Source of the DNA: Mannheimia cairinae | GTDB taxonomy: Bacteria > Pseudomonadota > Gammaproteobacteria > Enterobacterales > Pasteurellaceae | Assembly: GCF_028649535.1 (NCBI RefSeq) | Contig: NZ_JAQSJE010000008.1 | Location: 1-64,000 of the forward strand | Direction of reading: 5' to 3' | DNA: 64,000 nucleotides | Shown here: positions 29,941 to 39,589 of the stretch, piece by piece | Layout: the number at the start of each line of letters is the position of its first letter | Numbering within the stretch: position 1 is the first letter of the stretch | Notes under the pieces: model-generated | What the model saw: the letters and a program-made list of their open reading frames with translations, nothing else | Databases searched by the model: none | Told to the model about the DNA's origin: nothing | Made by a program: the position numbers and the translations under genes

Positions 29941-31965
29941 TTACTTATCTAACTGCATTGGTAAGAATAAACTCAATGGTTTTTTGCGTAAAATTTTCAG
30001 CATACAAATGAAAATATCCCACCAACTATCAATTTTTGCATTTAATGAACGTAATGCAAGCCATAGGGTTAGAGAGAAACTCACAATTAAATTAACCAAA
30101 CCAATTAATAGCACAAAGCCCACACCTTTCCATAAAATTTCCCAACCTAAAGAACCGCTTACTACCGCATAACCTAAATTTGCAGAAGAAAAGGCTACGT
30201 GGCGAATATCTAAAGGTAAAGAGAGTAAATAACCAATCACACCAGTTATGCCTAGCAACATACCAAAGGAAAGATTCCCCATAATAGAGCCATAACTATC
30301 GTGAATATAATCAGCAAAACCGTTCCGACATTTTTCTGTCATTACCAATTTCAAACAAGGGTGCTGACGTAACCGCATTCGGCTATTCAAATAATTGCTA
30401 CGATTATCAAAATAACCAGAGATAATGCCAGCTAAGAATAACCAAACACCCGCAATGGCCGCATACCACAAAGTGCCTTTGGTTGGATCTATTGCTGAAA
30501 GCTGATAAGAAATACTTTCCTCATCTAATAACGGCATACCAAAATGTTGAAAATAATAGTAAGCTATTGTAGCTGCAACACTTATTGCAATCAGCACATT
30601 ACCGATAACTGCGATACTTTGTGAACGGAATACATCAATCAGCAACTGTGCCAATTTCATATTTCTGCTTTGTGGATTGTGCGGATTACGTTCCACCGCC
30701 TCAGCAAAACGAGCGGCAGTCATTGCCGGCTGTTTAGTTGCCACTGTGCAGTGCAACATAAAAATCAAGGTAAAACCTAAACCATAATTAAGCCCTTCGG
30801 CAAGCCCGAGCCAAACTTTATCCTCAATCTGTGTACCTAGATAAATTTTAAATAGTGCCATCAGAGCAATAATCACACCACCGCCGGCTGCAGAAAAGAA
30901 CATTGAAAAATACTCTTTTTTATTGCGAGTAATATAATGCTCACCATGATCGCTGGTATTTTGGGTAATAGTACGAGAAAGCATTCCCACGCTTTGTTTC
31001 ATTAAATCCGCAAGGCTATGTTGATGTACTGCAGAAATTGCAATATCGCCAACCAACCTCAATAAATGTGATAACGCTAAATTAGGCTTTGAGAAAATAT
31101 GTAATAAAATGCCTAGTCGCTCAAGTGTCTGCTTTAAGCGTTCCAATAAATGAGCCACCGCTAAAGAAGAACCGGCTTCCGCTCCTCTTTTTCTTAAACG
31201 CTCAACTAATTTTAAGCTTTGCGAATACATCACTTCGAGATGTTTTTTCTCAAATTCTTGCTCTTGTCTATGTGCATTTAGCCAATGAAAAACCTCTCGC
31301 TGTAATGCAACAAAAGGCGAATCTCTATCTAATAAAATCGGATCTAAACGCATTAATTCAGGTTCTAACTCTTCTGCCGCCACCCAAACCGCCAACATTT
31401 CAATCGCTAATAGCCCTTCTTGACGCAAATGTGTAAATAAACGCTCTCGCTCATTTTTCGGCGTATATTTTGCAAGTAAATTAAACAAACTACGCCATTC
31501 ATTTAACGAAACCTCATTTATCCATAACTCATCATTACTATCGTTAAATAATAAATAAAATACATCACGCAAGTCGTTTTTATCTTTAAAACTCGGGTTA
31601 AATTTATCGTATAAACGATTTTTAAATCCTTGGCTAAACCCTTCTCGCCCTAAGATCCCAGTACTAACAAAAAGTGGATACAATCTTAAGCTACAGATCC
31701 AACGAGCTAATAACGAAGATACTTGTTGGGCAAGCGTTTCGTTTTCTGCTAACGTTTTTAAAAATAATTTTAGCTTTTCTCTTACTTCTGTTGGCGAAGA
31801 ACTACGAAACCATTCGCAAACACCATCCAATAATTCAAAAGCATTTTGTTGTTCTATTTTTTGAGTAATAAAATTCTGTAATTCTGTCTGATCTGAATTT
31901 TTTTTAAGCATTTTTGTTTTTATATAACCTAGAAATTTGATAAAAAATGAGAACCCACATCTCAC
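29941..31965 (-). CDS. Membrane protein of the 'site-specific recombinase' family (COG4389/PF10136)
   Basis: The longest frame has 674 residues; a second ATG at 31911 (MLKKNSDQTE) gives 656. The N-terminal half is soluble and helical (about residues 30-330). The C-terminal half has several hydrophobic segments (for example FFSAAGGGVIIALMALF, GLNYGLGFTLIFMLH, VLIAISVAATIAYYYF). The pattern fits the Gcr-type family named recombinase after a Neisseria study, although it has neither Tyr nor Ser recombinase motifs. The true role is unknown and probably membrane-linked. Confidence 0.75.
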   Translation of the reverse strand: MRCGFSFFIKFLGYIKTKMLKKNSDQTELQNFITQKIEQQNAFELLDGVCEWFRSSSPTEVREKLKLFLKTLAENETLAQQVSSLLARWICSLRLYPLFVSTGILGREGFSQGFKNRLYDKFNPSFKDKNDLRDVFYLLFNDSNDELWINEVSLNEWRSLFNLLAKYTPKNERERLFTHLRQEGLLAIEMLAVWVAAEELEPELMRLDPILLDRDSPFVALQREVFHWLNAHRQEQEFEKKHLEVMYSQSLKLVERLRKRGAEAGSSLAVAHLLERLKQTLERLGILLHIFSKPNLALSHLLRLVGDIAISAVHQHSLADLMKQSVGMLSRTITQNTSDHGEHYITRNKKEYFSMFFSAAGGGVIIALMALFKIYLGTQIEDKVWLGLAEGLNYGLGFTLIFMLHCTVATKQPAMTAARFAEAVERNPHNPQSRNMKLAQLLIDVFRSQSIAVIGNVLIAISVAATIAYYYFQHFGMPLLDEESISYQLSAIDPTKGTLWYAAIAGVWLFLAGIISGYFDNRSNYLNSRMRLRQHPCLKLVMTEKCRNGFADYIHDSYGSIMGNLSFGMLLGITGVIGYLLSLPLDIRHVAFSSANLGYAVVSGSLGWEILWKGVGFVLLIGLVNLIVSFSLTLWLALRSLNAKIDSWWDIFICMLKILRKKPLSLFLPMQLDK

Positions 31966-32026
31966 TTATTTTGTTTAAATAAGAATGAACTACTCTATTT
32001 GCAGTCTTTTAATAACGCAAAAAGCG

Positions 32027-33226
32027 TTACCACCCTAACGCTTTATTCGCCACCATTTCTCGTAATGTTTTGGAATGTGAAATGGTAAACAACCCCATAT
32101 TTCGAGCGATTTGTATTGGTAAGAATTCACAAGAAAAAACAGAAATTAGACCGCTTGTTGCTGTCATCATTTGCTTTTGATCTTGCTCTCGGCTTTTTTC
32201 AAAGGCAGATAATACTGAAAACTCGCCAATATCCGTCCCCTTATTAAAGGCTTGTGCCACAAGCTGAGCTAAGGAATATAAATCTCTCAGCCCTAAATTA
32301 AAGCCTTGCCCTGCCACAGGGTGGAGCATTTGAGCCGCATTGCCGACAATCGCTAGGCGATGATGAATGTGCGACTGTGCCTTTTGCAAAATAAGCGGAT
32401 AAACAAACCGCTTGCTTACCCTTAAAAACTCGCCTAATTGCCAACCGAATTGTTGCTGTAAACGAGCTAAAAATGCTTCATTAGGTAACTGCATTAACTC
32501 CTCTGCCTGCTTGGTACACCAAACCAGTGACATACAATTCCCTGCCAAGGGCAATAAGGCAAAAGGCCCTTGTTCAGTAAAATATTCAAACGCTTGATTT
32601 TGGTGAGGTTCGCTTAATTCCACATTGGCAATCACGGCAGATTGTGCATAATCTTGCACTTGCAGCGTTTCCACTCCACACTGTTTGGCAATGTTTGATT
32701 GAATTCCGTCTGCTGCAATCAGCAAACGGCAACTAAGTTGCTCGCCGTGTTTTAGAGTCAGATTACATAGCTGTTGGGAACGCTCGATAACGTCCACTTC
32801 ATTCGGGCAAAACAGTTTGATATTAGCGTGTTGCTGAATACAAGCGGTCAATTTTTTGCCTAATTTTGCAAGTTCCACCACCACACCAAGCTGAGAAACA
32901 GGTAATTCATCGGCTTTTAAGGTTGTTTTACCAAAATGCCCTTTATCTGCAATATGAATTTGCTGAATCGGTGTGCCGATAGCTTCAATAATGCTCCCTA
33001 AATTTTCGCCTGCAAGTGGTAAAATTTGTCGCATTTTTTGCAAACTGCCTTCCGCTAATGCAATACTGCGGGCATCAAATCCACCTTGTTGTTCATAGTT
33101 TGGTAGTGATTTTTCTACTATCGCAATCGACATTTTTTGTTGGCTAAAATGGCTTAATGCCAATGCCAACACAGAACCACTGATTGCCCCACCTACAATC
33201 ACAACATCAAACTGCTCAGTTTCCAT
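32027..33226 (-). CDS. ubiH: FAD-dependent 2-octaprenyl-6-methoxyphenol hydroxylase
   Basis: The protein has 399 residues. The Rossmann motif is VVIVGGAISGSVLALAL, the middle motif is LIAADGIQSNIAKQCGV and the FAD motif is GNAAQMLHPVAGQGFNLGLRD. The HPxAGQGFNLG form is closer to UbiH than to UbiF or UbiI (NPLAGQGVNLG). It hydroxylates the ubiquinone ring. The gene lies eight bases downstream of nudJ in an apparent selD-nudJ-ubiH operon. Confidence 0.87.
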   Translation of the reverse strand: METEQFDVVIVGGAISGSVLALALSHFSQQKMSIAIVEKSLPNYEQQGGFDARSIALAEGSLQKMRQILPLAGENLGSIIEAIGTPIQQIHIADKGHFGKTTLKADELPVSQLGVVVELAKLGKKLTACIQQHANIKLFCPNEVDVIERSQQLCNLTLKHGEQLSCRLLIAADGIQSNIAKQCGVETLQVQDYAQSAVIANVELSEPHQNQAFEYFTEQGPFALLPLAGNCMSLVWCTKQAEELMQLPNEAFLARLQQQFGWQLGEFLRVSKRFVYPLILQKAQSHIHHRLAIVGNAAQMLHPVAGQGFNLGLRDLYSLAQLVAQAFNKGTDIGEFSVLSAFEKSREQDQKQMMTATSGLISVFSCEFLPIQIARNMGLFTISHSKTLREMVANKALGW

Positions 33227-33234
33227 TTTTACTC

Positions 33235-33690
33235 CTATTCAAAAGCGTGCAAAATCTCAAGCGGATAACGCTTACCACTTAAATAATCTTGCACCGACTG
33301 AATGACCAATGGGCTTCTCTCGCATTGCCCTTCTTGCTGAATGTAATGGTTGAATTCCTCCACACTTAGCCAAAGGGCTTGGGTAATATCTGCATCTTGT
33401 GGCGAAGGTTCGAGCCATTCATCCAGCTCTACAGCAAACACAAAACGAAGGTAATCTGTTTGGGAGCGGGGAGCTTGCCATTGGTAGATTTTAATCAAGC
33501 TACTCATTTCCGCCCGAATCCCTGTTTCTTCAAACAGTTCACGCCTTGCCCCCTCTAGCAAGGTTTCCTCTTTTTCTAAATGCCCTGCGGGTTGATTCAA
33601 CGTGCGTTTGCCATATTCAATTTCTTCCACAAATAGAAACTTTCCTTTGCAATGCACCACGCACGCAAGCGTTACATTGGGTTTATGCAT
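33235..33690 (-). CDS. nudJ: Nudix hydrolase NudJ
   Basis: The protein has 151 residues. The Nudix box is GHLEKEETLLEGARRELFEE followed by TGI, fully intact. NudJ removes phosphate from thiamine pyrophosphate precursors and from nucleoside di- and triphosphates in E. coli. Its ATG abuts the selD stop codon. Confidence 0.9.
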   Translation of the reverse strand: MHKPNVTLACVVHCKGKFLFVEEIEYGKRTLNQPAGHLEKEETLLEGARRELFEETGIRAEMSSLIKIYQWQAPRSQTDYLRFVFAVELDEWLEPSPQDADITQALWLSVEEFNHYIQQEGQCERSPLVIQSVQDYLSGKRYPLEILHAFE

Positions 33691-34731
33691 TTATTTCACC
33701 TCAATAAGCGGTTTGTTTTCGTCCATTTCAAGCAATCGCCCAACGTGGAATAACGGCACATTAGCATTTTTTGCAATTTGTTGGATTTTTTCGACCGCTT
33801 GTGGCTGCACCGCTACCAATAAACCGCCTGAGGTTTGAGGGTCGCATAAAATCGCTTTTTGCTCGTCTGTCATTGCCGAAATTAAATGCCCATAACTATC
33901 AAAATTACGGTTTGTTCCGCCCGGCACAGCCCCTAATGTAATATATTCTTTCGTGCCGTCAAGGGTTTGAATATCGGCAAAATGTACCTCGGCACGCAAG
34001 CCAGAGCCTTGGCAAACCTCGCTTAAATGCCCAAGCAAGCCAAAACCTGTTACATCGGTCATTGCGGTTACTTCCGGCAATTCTGAAAATTCAGCCCCAA
34101 TCAAGTTGATTTGGCACATCACTTCACTTGCCAAATTCTGATGTTCTGCTTTCAACAACCCTTTTTTCTCAGCCGTAGTAAGCACGCCAATGCCAAGTGG
34201 TTTGGTTAAAAACAGCTCGCAACCTGCCTGTGCGGAGGCATTACGTTTTACTCGCTCTGTCGGCACAATGCCCGTTACCGCCAAGCCAAAAATTGGCTCC
34301 GGCGAATCAATCGAATGCCCACCAGCTAATGCAATCCCCGCTTGTTGGCAAGCAAAACGCCCACCTTCAACAATCTGCTGAGCCACTTCTGCCGGCAGTT
34401 TATTGACAGGGAAACCAAGAATCGCAATCGCCATAATCGGCTTACCGCCCATCGCATAAATATCGCTAATCGCATTGGCAGAAGCAATCCGCCCAAAATC
34501 AAACGGGTCATCCACAATCGGCATAAAGAAATCGGTAGTGCTGATAATCGCCTGCCCGTTTCCGAGATCATACACCGCTGCATCATCTGCCGTTTCATTC
34601 CCCACTAACAAATTCGGGTCGATAAATTTATCTAATTGACTTTGTAAAATAGTCCCTAACACCTTAGGAGAAATTTTACAGCCTCAACCAGCCCCGTGGC
34701 TGAACTGGGTTAATCTAATCGGTTCAGACAT
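33691..34731 (-). CDS. selD: Selenide, water dikinase containing selenocysteine
   Basis: The true start is the ATG at 34731 after GGAGGCGAG. It reads [15 protein letters not shown], then an in-frame TGA (codon 16), then [15 protein letters not shown] and on without a break to 33691, 346 residues. The UGA sits exactly where Sec/Cys is catalytic in SelD. The rest has the PurM-like ATP-binding features ([33 protein letters not shown]). The product makes selenophosphate for Sec-tRNA and selenouridine. An annotation starting at 34662 would drop the catalytic residue. Confidence 0.97.
34640..34686 (-). promoter_or_regulatory. Selenocysteine codon and expected SECIS position in selD
   Basis: The TGA is at 34684-34686 on the minus strand. 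Bacterial SECIS hairpins lie immediately 3' of the UGA in the coding sequence, so the next roughly 40 bases must hold it. Partial pairing (TCTCC with GG-rich bases around AAGGTG) is visible, but I did not fold it. Confidence 0.7.
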
Positions 34732-34903
34732 CTCGCCTCCATATCTTGTTAAAATTATGACTATTGTACGCTAACAAGCGGTCTGATTTGCTAAAAATTT
34801 TGCATATTTTGCATAATTAGAAAATTTTCGAGCCAGATCACAAAATCAGATAAAAACCTTAGTAATTTTTATGGTAAGTTAATTCAAAACTTTAGGAGTA
34901 AAA

Positions 34904-35929
34904 ATGAGCGACCTAACCACACCAACCAGTGCAAATATTTTATTTTACTCAGCAAATCAAAATGTAAAAATTGAAGTACAATACCTCGATGAAACTTTCT
35001 GGCTTACGCAAAAAAATATGGCGGAGTTATTTGGGGTTGAGGTTCCTGCAATTTCTAAACATTTAGATAATATTTACCAAACAGGCGAACTTGTTCAAAA
35101 TGCAACCATTTCCAAAATGGAAATAGTTCGCCAAGAAGGTAAGCGAATGGTAAAACGCAAAGTAGATTTCTATAACTTAGACGCAATCATTGCTGTGGGC
35201 TATCGTGTAAATAGCCGTGAAGCAACACAGTTCCGTATTTGGGCAACGAATACATTGCGTGAATTTATTATCAAAGGCTTTGTAATTGATGATCTACGCT
35301 TAAAGCAAGGCAAGCAATTTGAGCAAGATTATTTTGAGCAATTAGTTGAAAAAATTCGGGAGATCCGAGCATCTGAACGCCGTTTTTATGAAAAAATTAC
35401 AGATTTATACGCATTATCATCTGACTATGATGCAAAATCTCCAATAACCAAGCAATTTTTTGCCACTGTGCAGAATAAGTTACATTGGGCAATTACAGGG
35501 CAAACTGCTGCAGAGCTTATTTATCATAAGGCTGATAGCCAATTACCTAATATGGGCTTAACTAATTGGCGAAATGCCCCTGACGGTAAAATTTTGAAAA
35601 GTGATGTATCTGTGGCGAAAAATTATTTGCAAGAAGCCCATATCAGCGAGCTTAATCAGCTCGTTTCTGCTTATTTAGATCTTGCAGAAAACCGAGCTAG
35701 ACGACAAATTTTAATGAATATGGCAGAATGGGAAACCTTCCTAAATAATTTCTTAACACTTTCAAATTATCCTATTTTGCAAGATAAAGGCAAAATCAGT
35801 GCAGAGATGGCTAAAATTAAAGCAGAAAGTGAATACGAAAAATTCCGTGTTGTTCAAGACCGAACATTTAAAAGTGATTTTAATAAATTCTTGGAAGAAT
35901 TTAGTCAAATTGATACATCTAATAAATAA
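34904..35929 (+). CDS. RhuM-family virulence/phage-type protein
   Basis: The protein has 341 residues. The N-terminal segment is characteristic: VEVQ-like opening, then YLDETFWLTQKNMAELFGVE, VPAISKHLDNIYQTGEL, a KVDFYNLDAIIAVGYRVNS block and FRIWATNTLREFIIKGF. This is the RhuM domain, first named in a Salmonella pathogenicity island and common in mobile elements. The C-terminal part is helical with a coiled coil. TTAGGAGTAAAA precedes the ATG. Molecular function is unknown. It marks the left edge of the accessory island. Confidence 0.85.
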   Translation: MSDLTTPTSANILFYSANQNVKIEVQYLDETFWLTQKNMAELFGVEVPAISKHLDNIYQTGELVQNATISKMEIVRQEGKRMVKRKVDFYNLDAIIAVGYRVNSREATQFRIWATNTLREFIIKGFVIDDLRLKQGKQFEQDYFEQLVEKIREIRASERRFYEKITDLYALSSDYDAKSPITKQFFATVQNKLHWAITGQTAAELIYHKADSQLPNMGLTNWRNAPDGKILKSDVSVAKNYLQEAHISELNQLVSAYLDLAENRARRQILMNMAEWETFLNNFLTLSNYPILQDKGKISAEMAKIKAESEYEKFRVVQDRTFKSDFNKFLEEFSQIDTSNK

Positions 35930-35938
35930 TCAAAATAT

Positions 35939-35980
35939 AGCGGTCTGATTTGCAGATTTTTTTGCAAAAAAGACCGCTTG
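35939..35980. terminator. USS-type hairpin between convergent rhuM and AAA genes
   Basis: AGCGGTCT (35939-35946) pairs with AGACCGCT (35971-35978); the right arm continues as the USS core. Poly-T and poly-A runs in the loop make it a bidirectional terminator. Confidence 0.75.
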
Positions 35981-35987
35981 TGTTAAC

Positions 35988-38045
35988 TTAAAGCACCCAC
36001 TTTTCTAAATTATTATCAATTTTGGGTTTTAATGATAATTCATACTCTAAAGCATCAAGCCATTCCGAGATTGTTTCAAAAGGGGCAAAACGATGGCGAC
36101 GAGCAATAGTCGCAAAATCGCCCAGTGTTAGATTATCCCAATGCTGAAAGCGAGAGAGTTCGTGCTGGTTTAAGCAAGCTAAACCTAATTTTTGTATCTG
36201 GCTAATTGCAGCCTCTTTTCTCTGTTCCAATTCCAAATAGCCGAAATTCAATTTAAGATCAAAGCGACGCAATGAGGCAGGATCGAGATTACCCATTAAA
36301 TTGGTCGAAACGATAAGCAAGCCTTCAAATTTCTCAATTTGGGTTAGCATTTCATTCACTTGGCTATGCTCCCAACTGCGTTGTCCATTTTCTCGGGCAA
36401 ACAAAAACGTATCCACTTCATCAAAAATCAGCACCATATTATTCTCTTTTGCCTGTTGGAAAGCCTGTGCAATGTTCTGCTCGGTACCACCCACATACAT
36501 ACTTAATAAATCTGAACCTTGACGAACCAAGGCTTTTAAGCCCATTTCCTGTGCCAACCAGTTTGCCCACGCTGTCTTGCCCGTTCCCGGTGGACCATAG
36601 CAACAAATCCGTCCACACTTTGTCTGCATCAATCCCTCGCTGATTTTATGTAGATTATCGCTACACGCCACCCAATCCAAATTATAGGCAATTTTATTTT
36701 CAACAAGCGGTTCGATTTTCTTAAAACCTTGCGAACGTAGCATTTGATTAAACATTCCCAAGGCTTTATCTGCAAAATCCGCTGAGTTCTCTGTGGGTAA
36801 TGTATTCATTACATTTAAAGTACGGCTTAATACCGCAGGTGATAAATCGGCATTTTGTGCAAAATGTTGAATATAATCGGCAGAAAGTTTATCGCCCACT
36901 AGTTCTGCAATAAGCTGTGCTTTATGCTTATTCAGTAGCATAGGCATTTCAAACACCATATCGAAACGACGCAGATAAGCATTGTCAATGCAATCAACAG
37001 AATTAGAGATCCAAATCATTGGAATAGCATTATTTTCCAAAAAATCATTAACCCAGGCTTTATTCTGTTGGGCGATTGATCGCTCAGTAAAAGAGCCAGC
37101 AAAAACATCTTCCACTTCATCAAAAATAATTACCGCTCTTTTGCCTGCCAGTAATTTTTGTGCTAAACGGCAGTTTTCTAAACGGGTCGTTCCACGCAAG
37201 ACATCGCCATCTTTATCTTGGTTCGCCATTGTATAAGCAGGTAAATTTAGCGTTTCAGCTAGTAGTGTGGCAAATTCGGTTTTCCCTGTTCCAGCAACAC
37301 CATAAAGCAGAATATTTACCCCTTTTTTTGCTGTTTTTATCGCAATTTCCAAATAATTTAGCATCATTTCACGATTTTTAGCGATATGATCATAATGACT
37401 GAGCTTTAGTGTAGAAGGTACGGTTGGCACAGTAGCTCGTTCGATTAAAGATTCTTCTGTAATTGGTAAAAGTACAAAATCATCAAAATCTAAAGCGTCT
37501 CCCCAGCCTAAATAATCATGAAATTGATCGGGACTATAATTACGCTCAATCAAGCCATACCCCATTAATTTACTTTTTTTACCAAGTACAGATTTCACTT
37601 CTTTAGATGGCTGATCAACTAAATCTGCCAAAATTAATGCTGTTTGGTTTAAATCCATATTGGGTAGATACTTTAATAAACTACATAAATTTTGTTCTGC
37701 TCGCAAATGAAATACAAACTTCATTACCGCCTGCTCACAAGCAGTCAAATCTAAAAATTCTGTTAATTTAACTAAGTTCACATATGCAGTTTGCCAACAT
37801 TCAGGGGACTCTTTTTGAGATAAGATAGTTTGATAGCGTTGCTTTAACAACTCTCGAGCTAACTGTTTTAGTTCAGCATCTTTTTCCATTTCTTGAGGTA
37901 AGCCAATGGCAAATGCTACATCATCATCACGATATTCATCGTTACGAAAAAACGCTGAAAATAATTTATGCTCAAACATTGCTTTTAGCATAATTTTTTC
38001 AGAATAAAGGGAAACTGTTGAAGGGTTTAATTGATAGTTACTCAT
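35988..38045 (-). CDS. ATPase with two AAA+ domains
   Basis: The protein has 685 residues. An N-terminal helical region (about 1-215) is followed by AAA domain 1 (Walker A GVAGTGKTE, Walker B VIIFDEVEDVF) and AAA domain 2 (Walker A GPPGTGKTA, Walker B LIFDEVDTFLF). Sensor/arginine segments (YLRRFDMVF and SLRRFDLKL) follow in each. Both domains look catalytically complete. No protease or nuclease motif is present. It may be a remodelling or partner ATPase. A copy of the island operator sits 47-65 bases upstream of its ATG, so it belongs to the shared regulon. The precise family is not recognised. Confidence 0.8.
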   Translation of the reverse strand: MSNYQLNPSTVSLYSEKIMLKAMFEHKLFSAFFRNDEYRDDDVAFAIGLPQEMEKDAELKQLARELLKQRYQTILSQKESPECWQTAYVNLVKLTEFLDLTACEQAVMKFVFHLRAEQNLCSLLKYLPNMDLNQTALILADLVDQPSKEVKSVLGKKSKLMGYGLIERNYSPDQFHDYLGWGDALDFDDFVLLPITEESLIERATVPTVPSTLKLSHYDHIAKNREMMLNYLEIAIKTAKKGVNILLYGVAGTGKTEFATLLAETLNLPAYTMANQDKDGDVLRGTTRLENCRLAQKLLAGKRAVIIFDEVEDVFAGSFTERSIAQQNKAWVNDFLENNAIPMIWISNSVDCIDNAYLRRFDMVFEMPMLLNKHKAQLIAELVGDKLSADYIQHFAQNADLSPAVLSRTLNVMNTLPTENSADFADKALGMFNQMLRSQGFKKIEPLVENKIAYNLDWVACSDNLHKISEGLMQTKCGRICCYGPPGTGKTAWANWLAQEMGLKALVRQGSDLLSMYVGGTEQNIAQAFQQAKENNMVLIFDEVDTFLFARENGQRSWEHSQVNEMLTQIEKFEGLLIVSTNLMGNLDPASLRRFDLKLNFGYLELEQRKEAAISQIQKLGLACLNQHELSRFQHWDNLTLGDFATIARRHRFAPFETISEWLDALEYELSLKPKIDNNLEKWVL

Positions 38046-38091
38046 AAAACATTCCTCTTGCTGATTTCACATCAGTAATTTTACTTATCAA

Positions 38092-38110
38092 TACGACAAG
38101 ATGTGTCGCA
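38092..38110 (-). promoter_or_regulatory. Island operator, copy 1 (AAA gene)
   Basis: The core at 38093-38109 is ACGACAAGATGTGTCGC, a palindrome with half-site CGACA/TGTCG and a 5-base spacer. It is the first of five such sites in the island. Confidence 0.75.
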
Positions 38111-38172
38111 CTTAATGCTTTATGGTAGATTTTTGATCGGACGAGCGGATTATAATGGCGAAAAATAAAAAA

Positions 38173-38217
38173 GCAAGCGGCCGATTTTGCAGATTTTTTG
38201 CGAAATCGACCGCTTGT
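38173..38217 (-). terminator. Paired-USS hairpin after the PD-(D/E)XK gene
   Basis: GCAAGCGGCCGATTT pairs with AAATCGACCGCTTGT, one mismatch in the cores, with T/A runs in the loop. It lies downstream of the gene ending at 38246. Confidence 0.75.
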
Positions 38218-38245
38218 GGGTATAAAAGCTCAGATTACGATTTGC

Positions 38246-39514
38246 TTAAAAGCTATCAATAATTTCTTTATTTTCTACTAATCCTTGAATGTTTTTCCAA
38301 AGATCTTCAATTAGAGAACCGTCCAAAATTGTAACCCAGCTTGTATCATTCCAATAAGCTAAATAATCTTGGGGGCAATAATTATATATAGGATAATTTT
38401 TACTGACATTATCCCCACGTTCTGATTGAATTTTTGAAAAAATTTCGTTTAATTTAGGAAAGTTTTCTCTGGTTGATTTATTCCACATTATGCCATGATA
38501 GCCTCTTCCAAGATTTTCATAACAGATCCAAAATGGAGCAGGAGCTTTTTTCGGGATAAGATAGATTGGATAAATACTATTATCCTGTTTTAATGAATAG
38601 CTGTCATCAAGTCTATAAGTGCAACCATCTAACTTCTCCTTTAATTGTTTAGCCAACTCTTCTCGGCAGTATTCTGTAATTTTCTTATAATACTCTGTAC
38701 CTTTTACAATTTTAATAAGCTGGGTAAACTCTTTTTTATATTGAAGTAAGAAATCATTTTGTTTGAATTGTTCAAAAAGACTTTCAAATTCAGATTGTTC
38801 CATTTCAACATGAATATGTTCTTTTTTAATCTCTTGTTGATTTCCTAAATTAAATCCAGAACATAAAAAAGATTTAAAATAAGAAATAAATTCTGTCATT
38901 CTCGGAGAGAGCCTATACATTTCACAATTGGATAACCAATTGTAAAGGAAATTAGGCGTAATCACGGTTGCTTTATTTATGTCTTTCAATGCGTTCCATT
39001 TGTCTTCATCATTACAGATTCCCGTAGTTGGTTCTTTTTCGGATATAGGAAGATAAAGCATGAAGCAATGATCTTTATTTTTCTTTTCTAAATCTGAAAT
39101 ATAATTAAAAATCTGATAAGGTTGCTCTTTTGCATTGTTTAATTTACTTTCAATAGACATCACCCAATGGTCTGTTTCAATGAAAATATCGTGATAGAAA
39201 TTTGTATATGTTGGTTGATGAACTACGACCTTTGTGGAATTTTTATTAAACTTTAATAAAGATACATCTAAATTTTTCTCTTTTACTAGACCTAGTAAAA
39301 ATTGTTCTAAAAATAGAGCCTGTTGTCCGTGATTACCCTTAGGGTCAAGCAATGTACTTAAAATATAAGATAAACCATCTTCATCCGTTCGCATAAACTG
39401 GAAAGGATTAAACAATGTACTTTCTTGTTTTTCTCTTTCTAAAAATAGTTGTTCTTGCTTTTCTTCTTGTTCAACTAAAGATGTTAAATTCGCTAAAATA
39501 GATGTGTAACTCAT
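38246..39514 (-). CDS. PD-(D/E)XK nuclease superfamily protein (PDDEXK_4-like)
   Basis: The protein has 422 residues. The N-terminal coiled coil is rich in Glu and Gln. The nuclease core follows: LSYILSTLLDPKGNHGQ, an Asp-bearing beta strand in YHDIFIETDHWVMSIESKLN with Glu-x-Lys, and QPYQIFNYISDL. This is the pattern of the PDDEXK_4 family of predicted nucleases. The C-terminal half is unassigned. Neighbours suggest a role in defence or DNA processing. Its promoter carries the TTTTTTGAGCA element, also seen before the Mrr-like gene, rather than the palindromic operator. Confidence 0.78.
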   Translation of the reverse strand: MSYTSILANLTSLVEQEEKQEQLFLEREKQESTLFNPFQFMRTDEDGLSYILSTLLDPKGNHGQQALFLEQFLLGLVKEKNLDVSLLKFNKNSTKVVVHQPTYTNFYHDIFIETDHWVMSIESKLNNAKEQPYQIFNYISDLEKKNKDHCFMLYLPISEKEPTTGICNDEDKWNALKDINKATVITPNFLYNWLSNCEMYRLSPRMTEFISYFKSFLCSGFNLGNQQEIKKEHIHVEMEQSEFESLFEQFKQNDFLLQYKKEFTQLIKIVKGTEYYKKITEYCREELAKQLKEKLDGCTYRLDDSYSLKQDNSIYPIYLIPKKAPAPFWICYENLGRGYHGIMWNKSTRENFPKLNEIFSKIQSERGDNVSKNYPIYNYCPQDYLAYWNDTSWVTILDGSLIEDLWKNIQGLVENKEIIDSF

Positions 39515-39552
39515 AGATTTCTCCGATTGTAAATAAACTGGATGTATTGTAC

Positions 39553-39576
39553 CAAACTGCTCAAAAAAAAAACAAT
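39553..39576 (-). promoter_or_regulatory. Shared promoter element, copy 1 (nuclease gene)
   Basis: On the minus strand the site reads ATTG, ten T residues, then GAGCAGTTTG. A plausible -10 TACAAT (39546-39551) lies 18 bases from -35 TTGTTT (39570-39575). The same string with seven T residues precedes the Mrr-like gene. Confidence 0.6.
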
Positions 39577-39589
39577 CATTATCAAAAAA

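Noticed and set aside
34342-34608. Overlapping open frames on the opposite strand and other frames of selD
   Set aside because: They are shadows of the selD frame with no start signals.
33691-34662. selD as a 323-residue protein starting at 34662
   Set aside because: The upstream frame continues through a UGA at the catalytic Sec position with a good ribosome site before the ATG at 34731.
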